DNA from: CAVVYJ01 sp963752495
GTDB lineage: Bacteria; Pseudomonadota; Gammaproteobacteria; Burkholderiales; Methylophilaceae
Length of the DNA stretch: 64,000 nt
Direction: 5' to 3'
Assembly (NCBI GenBank): GCA_963752495.1
Contig: CAVVYJ010000005.1
Location: 62,001 to 126,000 of the forward strand
The translations under genes and the position numbers were made by a program. This document shows positions 1 to 8,617 of this stretch, piece by piece. The stretch's first letter is position 1, and every line of letters begins with the position of its first letter. Below the pieces are notes generated by a model. The model saw only the letters and a list, made by a program, of their open reading frames with translations, was not told the DNA's origin and did not search any database.

Positions 1-167
1 GTCATAATCGTTGCAGGGTTAGAGTTCACCAAAATAACGCGATAACCCTCTTCGCGCAAAGCTTTACAGGCCTGTGCGCCAGAGTAATCAAACTCGCAGG
101 CTTGACCGATGACAATTGGACCTGCTCCAATAATCAAAATACTTTTAATGTCGGTTCTTTTAGCCAT
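1..167 (-). CDS. carB: Carbamoyl-phosphate synthase large subunit, N-terminal fragment
   Basis: The first 55 residues are present; the rest lies beyond the left edge. CarB makes carbamoyl phosphate from ammonia, bicarbonate and two ATP for arginine and pyrimidine synthesis in the cytoplasm, using ammonia channelled from CarA. The fragment carries the start of the pre-ATP-grasp domain, with GAGPIVIGQACEFDYSGAQA at about residues 14-33, which is strongly conserved in CarB. Its ATG shares one base with the carA stop codon (TAATG on the minus strand), so the two subunits are translationally coupled. Confidence 0.95.
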   Translation of the reverse strand, partial: MAKRTDIKSILIIGAGPIVIGQACEFDYSGAQACKALREEGYRVILVNSNPATIM

Positions 168-1307
168 TAGCTGGTTTTTCTTTCTTGCATCAAATCAATA
201 AACTGATCAAACAAATAACTCATTTCATGAGGTCCGGGGCTTGCTTCCGGATGACCCTGAAAACTAAATGCAGGTTTATCAGTGCGCGCAATGCCCTGCA
301 AGCTGCCGTCAAATAGTGAAACATGCGTCACTTTCACGTTTTTCGGTAAAGTAGTCGGATCAGCAGCAAAACCGTGATTTTGGCTGGTGATATAGACGCG
401 CTTGGTTTCAACGTCTTGCACGGGGTGGTTGGCGCCATGATGGCCAAATTTCATCTTCATGGTTTTGGCACCGCTGGCTAGCGCGAGCAATTGATGCCCC
501 AAGCAAATGCCGAAGGTCGGAATGCCCGTATCAACCAGAGTTTTGATTGCTTTAATCGCATAATCACATGGCTCAGGATCGCCAGGGCCGTTAGATAAAA
601 AGATGCCATCAGGTTTGTATTTCATGGCTTCTTCAGCCGTCGCTTCCGCAGGTAATACGGTGACTTTGCAGCCACGCGATATCAGCATGCGTAATATGTT
701 TCGCTTAACGCCGTAATCAAATGCGACTACATGAAATTTGCTATCTAGTTTTGTAGCATAGCCTTTACCAAGCTGCCACTCACCCTTCGCTAAATTCGTA
801 GGTTTTTTTACAGCTGACAACTTTTGCCAAATCCATACCACTTAAACCTGGAAAGCCTTGCGCATATTTGTGCGCAAGCGCCTCATCGACATCTCCCGCC
901 ATGATGCACCCAGCCTGCGCACCTTTTTCACGCAAAATCCGCGTGAGTTTGCGCGTGTCGATGTCCGCAATCGCAACAATATGATTGGCAGTTAAATAAT
1001 CCGAAAGCGTTTGGTTGCTACGGAAATTACTTTCCAGCAATGGCAAGTCACGAATGATCAGCCCTGCCGCATAAATTTTGCCAGATTCCACATCTTCAGC
1101 ATTGGTGCCGGTATTGCCAATGTGCGGATAAGTGAGCGTGACGATTTGTTCGGTGTAAGAAGGGTCGGTGAGAATTTCTTGATAGCCTGTCATCGAAGTG
1201 TTGAACACCACCTCACCGACAGTATGGCCTGAAGCCCCAATTGCAATGCCTTTAAAAACAGTTCCATCTGCTAACACTAACACCGCTGGAATTGTTTTTG
1301 ACACCAC
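167..1307 (-). CDS. carA: Carbamoyl-phosphate synthase small subunit (one frameshift in this sequence)
   Basis: CarA hydrolyses glutamine and feeds ammonia to CarB. The N-terminal small-subunit domain (about residues 1-165) and the class I glutamine amidotransferase domain are both recognisable, the latter with the nucleophile motif GICLGHQ and the FQGHPEASPGP motif holding the catalytic His and Glu. The two halves lie in different frames. The frame breaks at the C run 783-785; with one base fewer the reading continues SEGEWQLGKGY, as in the family, and gives 379 residues, close to the 382 of E. coli CarA. The indel is most likely a sequencing error. Start: GTG at 1307 or the next GTG at 1304, which is better spaced (7 bases) from the GGAG ribosome site. 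A promoter and leader hairpin lie upstream. Confidence 0.9.
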
Positions 1308-1356
1308 TTAGCTCCTTTGTTTTGATACGACACACATCGCAAATAGCGGATGTGCA

Positions 1357-1389
1357 AAACGGGAAAAGCTTTTTGGACTCTTCCCGTTT
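1357..1389 (-). promoter_or_regulatory. Leader hairpin between the carA promoter and carA
   Basis: A 9-bp perfect inverted repeat (AAACGGGAA / TTCCCGTTT) with a 15-base loop lies in the predicted carAB leader, followed on the minus strand by a short T tract. Its place between promoter and start codon would suit a transcription attenuator or RNA control element for the pyrimidine/arginine operon. Function is inferred; no leader peptide was recognised. Confidence 0.45.
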
Positions 1390-1401
1390 CAGAATTGACG
1401 A

Positions 1402-1430
1402 ATTATAGCGGAATTTCGCCCCGCCTTCAA
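1402..1430 (-). promoter_or_regulatory. Sigma-70 promoter of carAB
   Basis: On the minus strand a -35 TTGAAG (1425-1430) and a perfect -10 TATAAT (1402-1407) are separated by exactly 17 bases. Transcription would start near 1395, giving a leader of about 90 bases before carA. The -35 box overlaps the stop codon of the upstream DUF2238 gene, so carAB can be transcribed apart from dapB. Confidence 0.75.
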
Positions 1431-2047
1431 GACCTAGCTTTCAATGTACTCATACTCCGATTATGCCAGTCCTTCAGTATAATCTGTGCCAAAATCGCAC
1501 CGATAAGCGCAAGAAACATATCCCACTGCGTATCCCACACATCGCCCTGTGTGCCTAAAAATGCCTCTGCAGCCTGCTCTGAAAGCATGGCAACCCACCA
1601 CTCAATAAATTCATAACATGCGCTAATCGCTAAGCAAATGCAGCAAACAATAAAAAATAACCAGCCATTTTCTTTCAACACATTTTTTCGTAGCAATATC
1701 TCACGCGCTATTATGGCCGGGACAAACCCTTGTGCAAAATGCCCAATCCGGTCGTAATAATTTCTATCTAAATCTAAATGGTCTCTGAGCCAATTAAATA
1801 AAGGCACTTCCGCGTAGGTGTAATGCCCGCCCACCATCAAAATGATGGCGTGTATTAATATCAAGACATACAGCAGACTGGAGAGTGGGAATTTTTGATA
1901 AGAAAAAAGGAGTACGGGGAAGGCAATAATAATGGGAAAAACTTCTAGTACCCAAGTATAAAAATCACGTGGATGAACTGCCGACCAAGCAAAAACAAAA
2001 CCTAAAATCGCGCACAAAATAGTTAAAAATTGTGCACGATTTTTCAA
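1427..2047 (-). CDS. DUF2238 (YjdF-type) integral membrane protein
   Basis: A 206-residue polytopic membrane protein of the DUF2238 family, whose biochemical role is unknown to me. About six hydrophobic segments are visible, at roughly residues 5-25, 33-50, 57-75, 108-122, 130-150 and 178-195. A polar loop carries DRNYYDRIGHFAQGFVPA, a family hallmark, and YEFIEWW follows later. The gene starts 3 bases after dapB and probably shares its transcript, while its 3' end holds the carAB promoter. Family membership is by recognition of the motif pattern; no function is claimed. Confidence 0.8.
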   Translation of the reverse strand: MKNRAQFLTILCAILGFVFAWSAVHPRDFYTWVLEVFPIIIAFPVLLFSYQKFPLSSLLYVLILIHAIILMVGGHYTYAEVPLFNWLRDHLDLDRNYYDRIGHFAQGFVPAIIAREILLRKNVLKENGWLFFIVCCICLAISACYEFIEWWVAMLSEQAAEAFLGTQGDVWDTQWDMFLALIGAILAQIILKDWHNRSMSTLKARS

Positions 2048-2050
2048 GAT

Positions 2051-2857
2051 TTAATTCTTCAGCCCAAGCACATCACGCATATCATACAAGCCTGTTTTCT
2101 TGTGCATTAAAAACTTGGCTCCGCGCAATGCCCCTTGTGCAAACGTAGCACGACTGCTGGCTTTGTGTGTCAACTCTACGCGCTCACCGGTGCCGGCAAA
2201 TACAACCGTATGGTCGCCCACCACATCGCCGCCACGTAAGGTCGCAAAGCCGATTTTTCCCGCTTCACGCTCACCCGTGACGCCTTCTCTTGCATAAACG
2301 CCGCAATCTTTTAAATCTTGCCCTAATCCTTGTGCCGCCGCCTCACCCAAGCGCAGCGCAGTGCCGGAAGGTGCATCGACTTTATGGCGGTGATGCATCT
2401 CCACCACTTCAATGTCATAGCCATCATTGAGCACTTTGGCGGCTTGCTCGACCAGATTGATCAGCAATGTCACGCCCACACTCATGTTAGGTGCGAATAC
2501 AATCGCTATTTTTTTTGAAGCTGCTTCAATTTTGGCTTTTTGCTCAACTGTAAAACCTGTAGTGCCAATAACATGCTTCACATGATGACGCTGGCAGATC
2601 TCCAGATAATCCATACTGGCTTCTGGGCGCGTAAAGTCTATCAGCACATCCGCACCTTGCAACGTTTCACTTGCATCGTCGCTAATATACACGCCCGTGT
2701 TTTTGCCGAACAATTCACCTGCATCGCGGCCAATATTGGGGCTTCCCGCACGGTCTAGCCCACCATAAAGCTGAAAGCTTTCATCCTCAAATACGCCTTG
2801 TAACAGCGCATGCCCCATGCGCCCGGTAGCGCCTGCAATGACAATTTTAGTTTTCAT
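2051..2857 (-). CDS. dapB: 4-hydroxy-tetrahydrodipicolinate reductase
   Basis: DapB reduces 4-hydroxy-tetrahydrodipicolinate with NAD(P)H in the diaminopimelate/lysine pathway, which supplies peptidoglycan. The 268 residues match the usual length. Visible features are the nucleotide loop GATGRMG at residues 9-15, GTTGF at 98-102, and the catalytic block EMHHRHKVDAPSGTA at 153-167, where His155 and Lys159 correspond to the E. coli catalytic His159 and Lys163. It lies between bamE upstream and the DUF2238 gene downstream, all on the minus strand, a common betaproteobacterial order. The 105-base gap to bamE holds the bamE terminator hairpin. Confidence 0.97.
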   Translation of the reverse strand: MKTKIVIAGATGRMGHALLQGVFEDESFQLYGGLDRAGSPNIGRDAGELFGKNTGVYISDDASETLQGADVLIDFTRPEASMDYLEICQRHHVKHVIGTTGFTVEQKAKIEAASKKIAIVFAPNMSVGVTLLINLVEQAAKVLNDGYDIEVVEMHHRHKVDAPSGTALRLGEAAAQGLGQDLKDCGVYAREGVTGEREAGKIGFATLRGGDVVGDHTVVFAGTGERVELTHKASSRATFAQGALRGAKFLMHKKTGLYDMRDVLGLKN

Positions 2858-2942
2858 AACTCGTCTTTAATTTTTTTTAAAATCAAAAGCCAATCTTTTA
2901 GTTACCACATAACATCGCTTACGCGAGTTAGTGTCCACTGAA

Positions 2943-2976
2943 AGATTGATTTTTAGCTGTCGCTAAAAACCAATCT
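2943..2976 (-). terminator. Hairpin at the end of bamE
   Basis: A 15-bp stem with one G-U type mismatch (2943-2957 against 2962-2976) and a TGTC loop (2958-2961) includes the bamE stop codon at 2963-2965. On the minus strand it is followed by a short T-containing tract rather than a strong U run, so it may only partly separate bamE from dapB. Confidence 0.5.
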
Positions 2977-4030
2977 TTTCTAACATCCGCTCAAAATAGC
3001 CAGGCTCAGTTTCAGCAGGCAGCGGCTTATCATCAACCTTTTTCTTTGGCTCGGTCACGCTTTTACCAGCAGGCTCGGCTACTGGCTTTGGCGCCATCTC
3101 CTGCTCAAGTAATTTAGGATCTAAAGTGCGGTCTAGCCTAAATATCAGTTTTTCGTCCTGCTTTCTGTAAGGAACAGGCGCTGGGCTTACTGGTTCTACT
3201 TTTTCGGGCACATCCGCCGGCACAGCAACTGCTTTTGGCACTTCAACCTGAGTAGGCTCAGTTGCTGGAACTGGCTCAACTACAGGAACCTGTTCTGCCA
3301 CTGGCGCTGCCACAACAGGCTCTGGAGTCGATGGCTCTACCTGCGGCGCTTCAACTTTTGGCACATCTATTGCAGGCGCATCTACGGTGGGGCCAATTGG
3401 CACCGGCACTGCTAACACAGACGTCGCCTCAGCTTCTCCGGCGCTAACCGCCGGCTCAGCTGCAACAGCAGCTTCAGCAGGTTTTGCTTCTAGTGGTTTT
3501 GCCTCTGGCGCTGCTTCATCCTTTTTCCAGAACTTCATGCTTTCCCACAGACTTTTCTCTGGCTTTTTAGGCGCTTCAGGCTTAACAGCTTCTTTTTTAT
3601 CATCTTTCCAGAATTTTAATTTATCCAAAACACCTTCTTCTTCAGCCTTTTTTGCCGCCGTTTCGGGTTTAGATAACATCACCTCGCCAGTATCCGCACC
3701 CGCCGTACCTTGTGGCACTACGTCGCCACGCACGCGCGCTAGCAAATCTTTTTCAAAATCCAAAATCACGCGGCGCTGCTCAACCACTTTACCACCTTGC
3801 CGCAATTGGTAAAAATAATCCCAACGGTCTTTATGGAAACTATCCACAACAAGCGGCGTGCCCATAATAAAACGCACTTGCGATTTCGTCATGCCGGGTT
3901 TGAGTTGCAGCAGCATTTTGGAGGTCACCACGTTGCCTTGCTGAATATCCATTTTGTATGGCTTGAGTACCGGTACCGATGAGCCACAGGCGGTAAGAAA
4001 ACTGAATAAAAGTATTAAAAAATAACGCAT
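2963..4030 (-). CDS. bamE: BamE/OmlA outer-membrane assembly lipoprotein with a long Pro/Ala/Glu-rich tail
   Basis: BamE is a lipoprotein of the BAM complex, which inserts beta-barrel proteins into the outer membrane. From the ATG at 4030 the protein has 355 residues (a GTG at 4051 would add seven). A signal peptide ends in the lipobox LTAC with lipidated Cys15. The BamE domain occupies about residues 25-105, with GMTKSQVRFIMGTP and RWDYFY. Usual BamE proteins stop near 110-120 residues; here about 240 more follow, low in complexity and rich in Pro, Ala, Val, Glu and Lys, with two FWK motifs and a conserved-looking end YFERMLEKIGF. The gene is divergent from fur, as in many beta- and gammaproteobacteria. 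Confidence 0.92.
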   Translation of the reverse strand: MRYFLILLFSFLTACGSSVPVLKPYKMDIQQGNVVTSKMLLQLKPGMTKSQVRFIMGTPLVVDSFHKDRWDYFYQLRQGGKVVEQRRVILDFEKDLLARVRGDVVPQGTAGADTGEVMLSKPETAAKKAEEEGVLDKLKFWKDDKKEAVKPEAPKKPEKSLWESMKFWKKDEAAPEAKPLEAKPAEAAVAAEPAVSAGEAEATSVLAVPVPIGPTVDAPAIDVPKVEAPQVEPSTPEPVVAAPVAEQVPVVEPVPATEPTQVEVPKAVAVPADVPEKVEPVSPAPVPYRKQDEKLIFRLDRTLDPKLLEQEMAPKPVAEPAGKSVTEPKKKVDDKPLPAETEPGYFERMLEKIGF

Positions 4031-4129
4031 GGTTTTTTTGAGTTTGAACACATCTATCTGAATTGGCGTTAATATACCACGATGGCGGTAAGCCTAAAAC
4101 CACTAAGTTACGTTAAACAGGTGAAAACC

Positions 4130-4559
4130 ATGCATGATCAAAAAGATTTAAAAAACGCCGGACTTAAAAGCTACGCTGCCCAGACTCAAGATTCTGGAGT
4201 TGTTCGAAAAAAGTAATGAGCGCCATTTATCGGCAGAAGATGTTTATAAAGTGCTGCTCAATGCAGGAGAAGACGTGGGCTTGGCAACGGTATATCGTGT
4301 GCTGACACAATTTGAAGAAGCCGGTTTGTTGTCTCGCCACCATTTTGAAAGTGGCAAAGCAGTTTTTGAGATAAACGAAGGCACACATCATGATCATATT
4401 GTGTGCGTTAAGTGCGGTCGGGTAGAAGAGTTCTACGATGCTGAAATTGAAAAAAGACAGCAAGAAGCGGCTGAATCGCGCGGTTTTAAAATGCAGGAGC
4501 ATTCGCTGATGATTTACGGCATTTGCACCAAACAGCCTTGTGGAACGAGCAAAAAATAA
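4130..4559 (+). CDS. fur: Ferric uptake regulator Fur (one frameshift in this sequence)
   Basis: Fur is an iron-responsive repressor of iron uptake genes. The ATG at 4130 has AGGTG nearby. Twelve codons downstream an A run (4166-4169) is one base too long; with three A's the frame continues KATLPRLKILELFEKSNERH and gives 142 residues, the normal Fur length. The winged-helix segment with SAEDVYKVL and GLATVYRVLTQFEEAGL is present. The metal-binding part has HHDHIVCVKCG; a second cysteine pair, CTKQPC, is near the C terminus. The indel is likely a sequencing error. The 99-base divergent gap to bamE shows no clear 19-bp Fur box. Confidence 0.9.
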
Positions 4560-4584
4560 CACCTAGTCATATAGAGGAAAAGCG

Positions 4585-6144
4585 ATGTTAAAAAAATATT
4601 CATCCATTTTTGTTAGCCTGATTTTAGCCGCAACCATTTCTGCATGCGGCACCAACCCTGTTACCAAGAAAAAAGAAATTCAGTTTGTCTCCCAAGAAAA
4701 AGAAATCGCCATTGGTAAAGAAAACTATTCCCCTGCACGCCAATCGCAAGGCGGCGATTATATCGTTGACCCTGAACTCACCGCTTATGTACAAAGCATT
4801 GGCAAGCGCTTAGCTGCGGTATCAGACCGTCCGGAATTACCTTATGAGTTTGTGGTGTTGAATGATTCTATACCTAACGCATGGGCGATGCCCGGCGGCA
4901 AAATCGCCTTTAACCGCGGTCTGCTTTACGAGCTTAATAGCGAGGCAGAACTTGCCGCGGTGATGGGGCACGAGATTGTGCATGCCGCCGCACGCCACGG
5001 CGCAAAAAGCATGGAGCGCGGTGTTTTGCTGCAGGCCGGCATGATTGCAGTTGGCATTGGCGCGCAAAATACCAGCTATGGCAACCTGATTGTAGGCGGC
5101 TCACAGCTTGGCGCACAGCTTATCTCCAGCAAATACGGGCGCGACGCAGAGAGTGAAGCAGATTTATATGGCATGAAATACATGAAAAAGGCGGATTACG
5201 ACCCAACCGCCGCGGTTACCTTGCAAGAAACCTTTGTGCGCTTAAGCCAAGGCAAAAAAAGCAATTTTATTGAAGGTTTATTTGCCTCGCACCCGCCATC
5301 ACCCGAGCGCGTTGCTGCGAATAAAGACACGCTCGCCAAACTTGGCGCAGGTGGCGAAATGGGCAAAGATGTTTATGCGCAAAAAGTCGCCCACGTAAAA
5401 GCCACACAAGCCGCCTACAAAGCCTATGACGAAGGCGTTGCCGCACTTAAAAAAGGTGACACCGCCACCGCCACCACATTGGCACAAAAGGCGATTGCCG
5501 GCGAGCCAAAAGAGGCGCGCTTTCAAGAGCTGTTAGGTGACATTTCGCTTACCCAGAAAAAACCGCAAGAAGCTATCGACCACTACGCAAAAGCCATTGC
5601 GATGCAGCCCGATTACTTTAAACCGCATGCGCAAACAGGTATTGCGCTCTACAACATGGGCAAAAAAGCCGAGGCAGAAACTTACCTTAAAAAAGCCAAC
5701 TCGCTATTACCCACCGCACCTGCAGCGCTTTATTTGGGTGAGATTGCCGAAGAACGCGGCGATATAGATGCCGCATTGCAAAACTACCAATTGGCGGCGA
5801 GCTCTAATTCCGACATCGGTAAAGAAGCCAATAGCCGCGGTGTAAAGCTGGATTTACCGCGCAACCCAGCCAAATACATCCGCTCCGGCGCAGTGACCGA
5901 TAACGCAGGCAATGTGTACGCCGCTGTAGAAAACGCCACCAACGTGCCTGTTGGGCGCGTGCAAGTGCGCGTGGTGAAATACGATGCCAAAACCGGACGA
6001 GCCATCGGCCAAAGCCAGCCGATGATTATTAAAGGCGTTGAGCCGGGCAAACGCAACCAAATCGCGATAGGCGAAAAAGTGAAAACAGCGCAAGAAGTGC
6101 AGTTGTATAAAGTGGTGGTGGAGGCGGCAGAATTGGCGAAATAA
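4585..6144 (+). CDS. Periplasmic M48 metalloprotease lipoprotein with TPR repeats (BepA-like)
   Basis: A 519-residue lipoprotein with signal peptide and lipobox ISAC (Cys21). The M48 zinc protease motif HEIVH (His129, Glu130, His133) is intact, with the third ligand probably in the DAESEADLYG segment near residue 190. After about residue 270 come TPR-like helices, with ALKKGDTATA, AIDHYAKAIA and EAETYLKKAN. This layout is that of BepA/YfgC-type proteases, which degrade stalled outer-membrane beta-barrel proteins and assist LptD assembly. That role suits the BamE gene nearby but is inferred. The ATG at 4585 follows a good AGAGGAAAA ribosome site. Confidence 0.9.
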   Translation: MLKKYSSIFVSLILAATISACGTNPVTKKKEIQFVSQEKEIAIGKENYSPARQSQGGDYIVDPELTAYVQSIGKRLAAVSDRPELPYEFVVLNDSIPNAWAMPGGKIAFNRGLLYELNSEAELAAVMGHEIVHAAARHGAKSMERGVLLQAGMIAVGIGAQNTSYGNLIVGGSQLGAQLISSKYGRDAESEADLYGMKYMKKADYDPTAAVTLQETFVRLSQGKKSNFIEGLFASHPPSPERVAANKDTLAKLGAGGEMGKDVYAQKVAHVKATQAAYKAYDEGVAALKKGDTATATTLAQKAIAGEPKEARFQELLGDISLTQKKPQEAIDHYAKAIAMQPDYFKPHAQTGIALYNMGKKAEAETYLKKANSLLPTAPAALYLGEIAEERGDIDAALQNYQLAASSNSDIGKEANSRGVKLDLPRNPAKYIRSGAVTDNAGNVYAAVENATNVPVGRVQVRVVKYDAKTGRAIGQSQPMIIKGVEPGKRNQIAIGEKVKTAQEVQLYKVVVEAAELAK

Positions 6145-6157
6145 TCAGCAATTAAAT

Positions 6158-6180
6158 AGGCAAAAAAGACGTATTTGCCT
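6158..6180 (+). terminator. Weak terminator-like hairpin after the M48 protease gene
   Basis: A 7-bp inverted repeat AGGCAAA / TTTGCCT (6158-6164 and 6174-6180) follows the stop codon by 13 bases, then AATATTTTAG. The stem is AT-rich and the T tract interrupted, so efficiency is doubtful. Confidence 0.4.
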
Positions 6181-6807
6181 AATATTTTAGGATGTACTAA
6201 ATTACAATAACTATATGAAATTAATAAAAATAGTATTAAATTTATCAATCAAAAAAGCACCTTGTCGCAAAACTTTACGTCAAATAGGATGCTACTTTAC
6301 GTGAGCTCTATATGCAAGCACATCAACTTTATGAATACTGCAGACCAGCTGAACTACGGGCATTCATAGATGTCATTAATCAGCAATCGTTACTGAAAAG
6401 TCGAGATTATGTTCGAACAATGGAACCAAAACTAAGGCGTGGAGATTGCTGAATATTCTCATTCATAAGAACTGCGTCAGATATACGGCATGCAAACATT
6501 TTATAAAATCAGAGCTAATTAAATACGCAATGATTGCAACTAGTAAAGACCTTGATTATTCATTCCGACTAAATCATGTTTTCATCGAGTACCAGAACTG
6601 CAAACATATTATTCTGGGCATTTAAAACAACGTTATCTTGTCATACGAACGACTTGCGAGAAATGCAAAAGCGAGAGCTAATTTTGGAAGCTCCTTAAAC
6701 TTAAAAATGTGGGCGCAGTTCAAGCATTGGAGAACAGACAGCTAATTCGATGGTATTGCTAGGTATTCCGACTCTCAACATTATTCGAGTATGCTAAGAA
6801 TCCATAA
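6181..6807. other. About 630 bases without an intact gene; possible decayed gene cassette
   Basis: No long open frame exists on either strand. The base composition is clearly AT-richer than the neighbours. A 46-codon frame at 6312-6452 (plus strand, starting MQAHQLYEYCRPAELRAFID) has a plausible amino-acid mix but matches nothing I recognise. A second short frame near 6600-6680 includes YYSGHLKQRYLVIRTTCEKC, whose Cys pair resembles part of a zinc-binding motif. These look like scraps of one or two decayed genes. The block ends at an attC-like site, so it may be the remains of an integron cassette. Confidence 0.4.
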
Positions 6808-6866
6808 CGCTAACCCATCATTCAAGTGGGACGCCTAACGGCTGCCCCTTAATTCAAACGTTAGGC
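6808..6866 (+). other. attC-like integron recombination site
   Basis: The 59-base stretch has the layout of an attC (59-base element). A perfect core site GTTAGGC (GTTRRRY) lies at 6860-6866, pairing with CTAAC at 6810-6814. Inside, AAG (6824-6826) pairs with CTT (6848-6850) and GGG (6828-6830) with CCC (6845-6847). TT (6821-6822) pairs with AA (6851-6852), leaving C6823 extrahelical, as in true attC sites. GCCTAAC (6833-6839) in the centre is a further inverted copy of the core. No integrase gene is in the window. The site shares bases with the recN stop codon. Confidence 0.6.
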
Positions 6867-8504
6867 CCCAAGCATCTCTTTCGCATGACTACGCGTGGTT
6901 TCGGTGATTTGAATGCCGCCCAACATGCGCGCAATCTCTTCCACCCGTTCGGTTTGGCTTAACACTTGAATATGGCTTAAAGTCGCGCCATTCGCTTGTG
7001 TTTTAGCTGACTTGCAAATGCTGCGCAGCCTGCGCGGCGACTTGCGGCAAATGCGTAATCACCAACACCTGACGGTTTAGCCCAAGTTGTTTTAACAGCT
7101 TGCCGACCACTTCTGCCACGCCGCCGCCAATGCCCACATCGACCTCATCAAAAATCATCGTCGGCACGCTACCTTGCGAAGCCGTTGTCACGTGTAATGC
7201 GAGGCTAATCCTCGACAACTCGCCGCCGGAAGCTACTTTGTTCAAGGCTCTAGGCTCAACGCCTGCATGCCCTGCCACTAAAAATTCCACAGTTTCTAAG
7301 CCATTGCTAGTCGCCGCGCATGGCGTTAAAAGCACCTCAAAACGTCCACCGCTTAAAGAAAGGCGCTGCATTTCTGCGCTGATTTTTTCGCTTAAATTTT
7401 TGGCGGCCTGTTTGCGGGTTGCACTCAACTTTTCGGCAGTTGCCTGATACGTTTCAAACGCTTCTGACTCTTGCTTCGCCAATGCGCCATCATTTGCAAA
7501 ACTTTCCAGCTCGCTCATGCGCGCTTGGTCGCTGGCGAGTAAATCGTTTAACTCTTCCGGCTTAATGCGGTATTTACGCGAGGCGCCATGAATCGCCTGA
7601 ATGCGGTTTTCCACCTCATTCAGCCTCGCGGGGTCTAGCTCGGTGCGCTGTAAATAGCGGTTAAGCGCACGCGCTGCCTCTTGCAGTTGAATCGCCGCGG
7701 AATCTACCGCCTCGGCTGTTTCGCTCAAGGCTGAATCAAACTCCACCAAGCCAATGAGCTTTTGCTGCGCCTGCGTGAGCATGGACAAAGCGGCTGGCTC
7801 GCCCTCGCTGATTAAACTCAAGCACATCTCGCCACCGCTAATAAGCGCCGCGCCATTGCTCAGGCGGTTATGCTCGGCTTGCAGCTCTTGCCATTCCTCA
7901 GCTGAGAAATTAAGCTGGTTAAGCTCCCGCACTTTGTCGCGAAGCTCTGCCAACTCATCCGCATAAGCGGCTGCATTTTTCTCGATTTCTAACCGCTGGC
8001 GATTTAAGTGTGACCAAGTTTTGAATTGCGTGGCAACCTGTGTGGCTAAATCTACACTGCCCGCAAATTCATCCAGAATCTGTCGCTGCGTATTGACGTT
8101 AAGCAAGCTGTGATGCGCGTTCTGGCTATAAATATCGACCAGAAACTCGCCCAATTCTTTCATCTGACCGATAGTTACCGAGACGCCATTGATAAAACCG
8201 CGACTACGCCCATCGGCATAAATCACGCGCCTGAGCACAAGCTCTGACGCGCTTTCTAGCGCATTACTTTCAAGCCAGCTATTCGCCTGCTGGTTACTCA
8301 AAAACGTGGCGCTGATATCGGCTTTATCGCTGCCTGCGCGAACCACTTCACCTTCGTTACGTGCGCCGAGCGCCAGTGAAAGCGCATCCACCAGAATAGA
8401 TTTACCCGCGCCAGTCTCGCCCGTGAGCGTGGTAAAACCGCTCGAAAACTCTAAATCGAGGCTTTCGACAATGATGAAATTGCGGATGGATAAAGCTTGA
8501 ACAT
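6861..8504 (-). CDS. recN: DNA repair protein RecN (two indels in this sequence)
   Basis: RecN is an SMC-like ATPase acting in double-strand break repair. Walker A GETGAGKS lies near the N terminus and the Walker B/D-loop MIFDEVDVGIGG near the C terminus, with a long alpha-helical, coiled-coil-rich middle. Two indels interrupt the frame. At 7003-7008 one extra base makes a TAA after HLQVS; without it the protein runs on to MLGA and stops at 6861. At the start, AA (8500-8501) should probably be AAA, giving ATG TTT CAA GCT and the N terminus MFQALSIRNF. Together they give 547 residues, the usual length. No clear ribosome site is seen. The stop codon lies inside the attC-like core site. Confidence 0.88.
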
Positions 8505-8553
8505 ATTTGAAGAATTAAATTAAAATTTTAAAATTAATCATTGCTAAAAACGA

Positions 8554-8617
8554 AATGACAAGGCGACGATCGTAGGCAGTACGATTAGTACGACAAGATG
8601 AAGTTAACAACGTCATT
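8554..8617. repeat. Possible small palindromic repeat element (REP/MITE-like)
   Basis: A 64-base stretch is bounded by AATGAC (8554-8559) and GTCATT (8612-8617), which are inverted copies, and has an internal GTAC...GTAC hairpin. It spans the 3' end of nadK and supplies roughly its last eleven codons. No second copy occurs in this window, so its repetitive nature is a guess from structure alone. Confidence 0.3.

Noticed and set aside
3387..3812. A 141-codon plus-strand frame opposite bamE
   Set aside because: It is the mirror of the low-complexity Pro/Ala-rich bamE tail, rich in Ala and Ser, with no start signals.
4031..4129. Fur box in the fur/bamE divergent region
   Set aside because: No stretch close to the 19-bp consensus was found.
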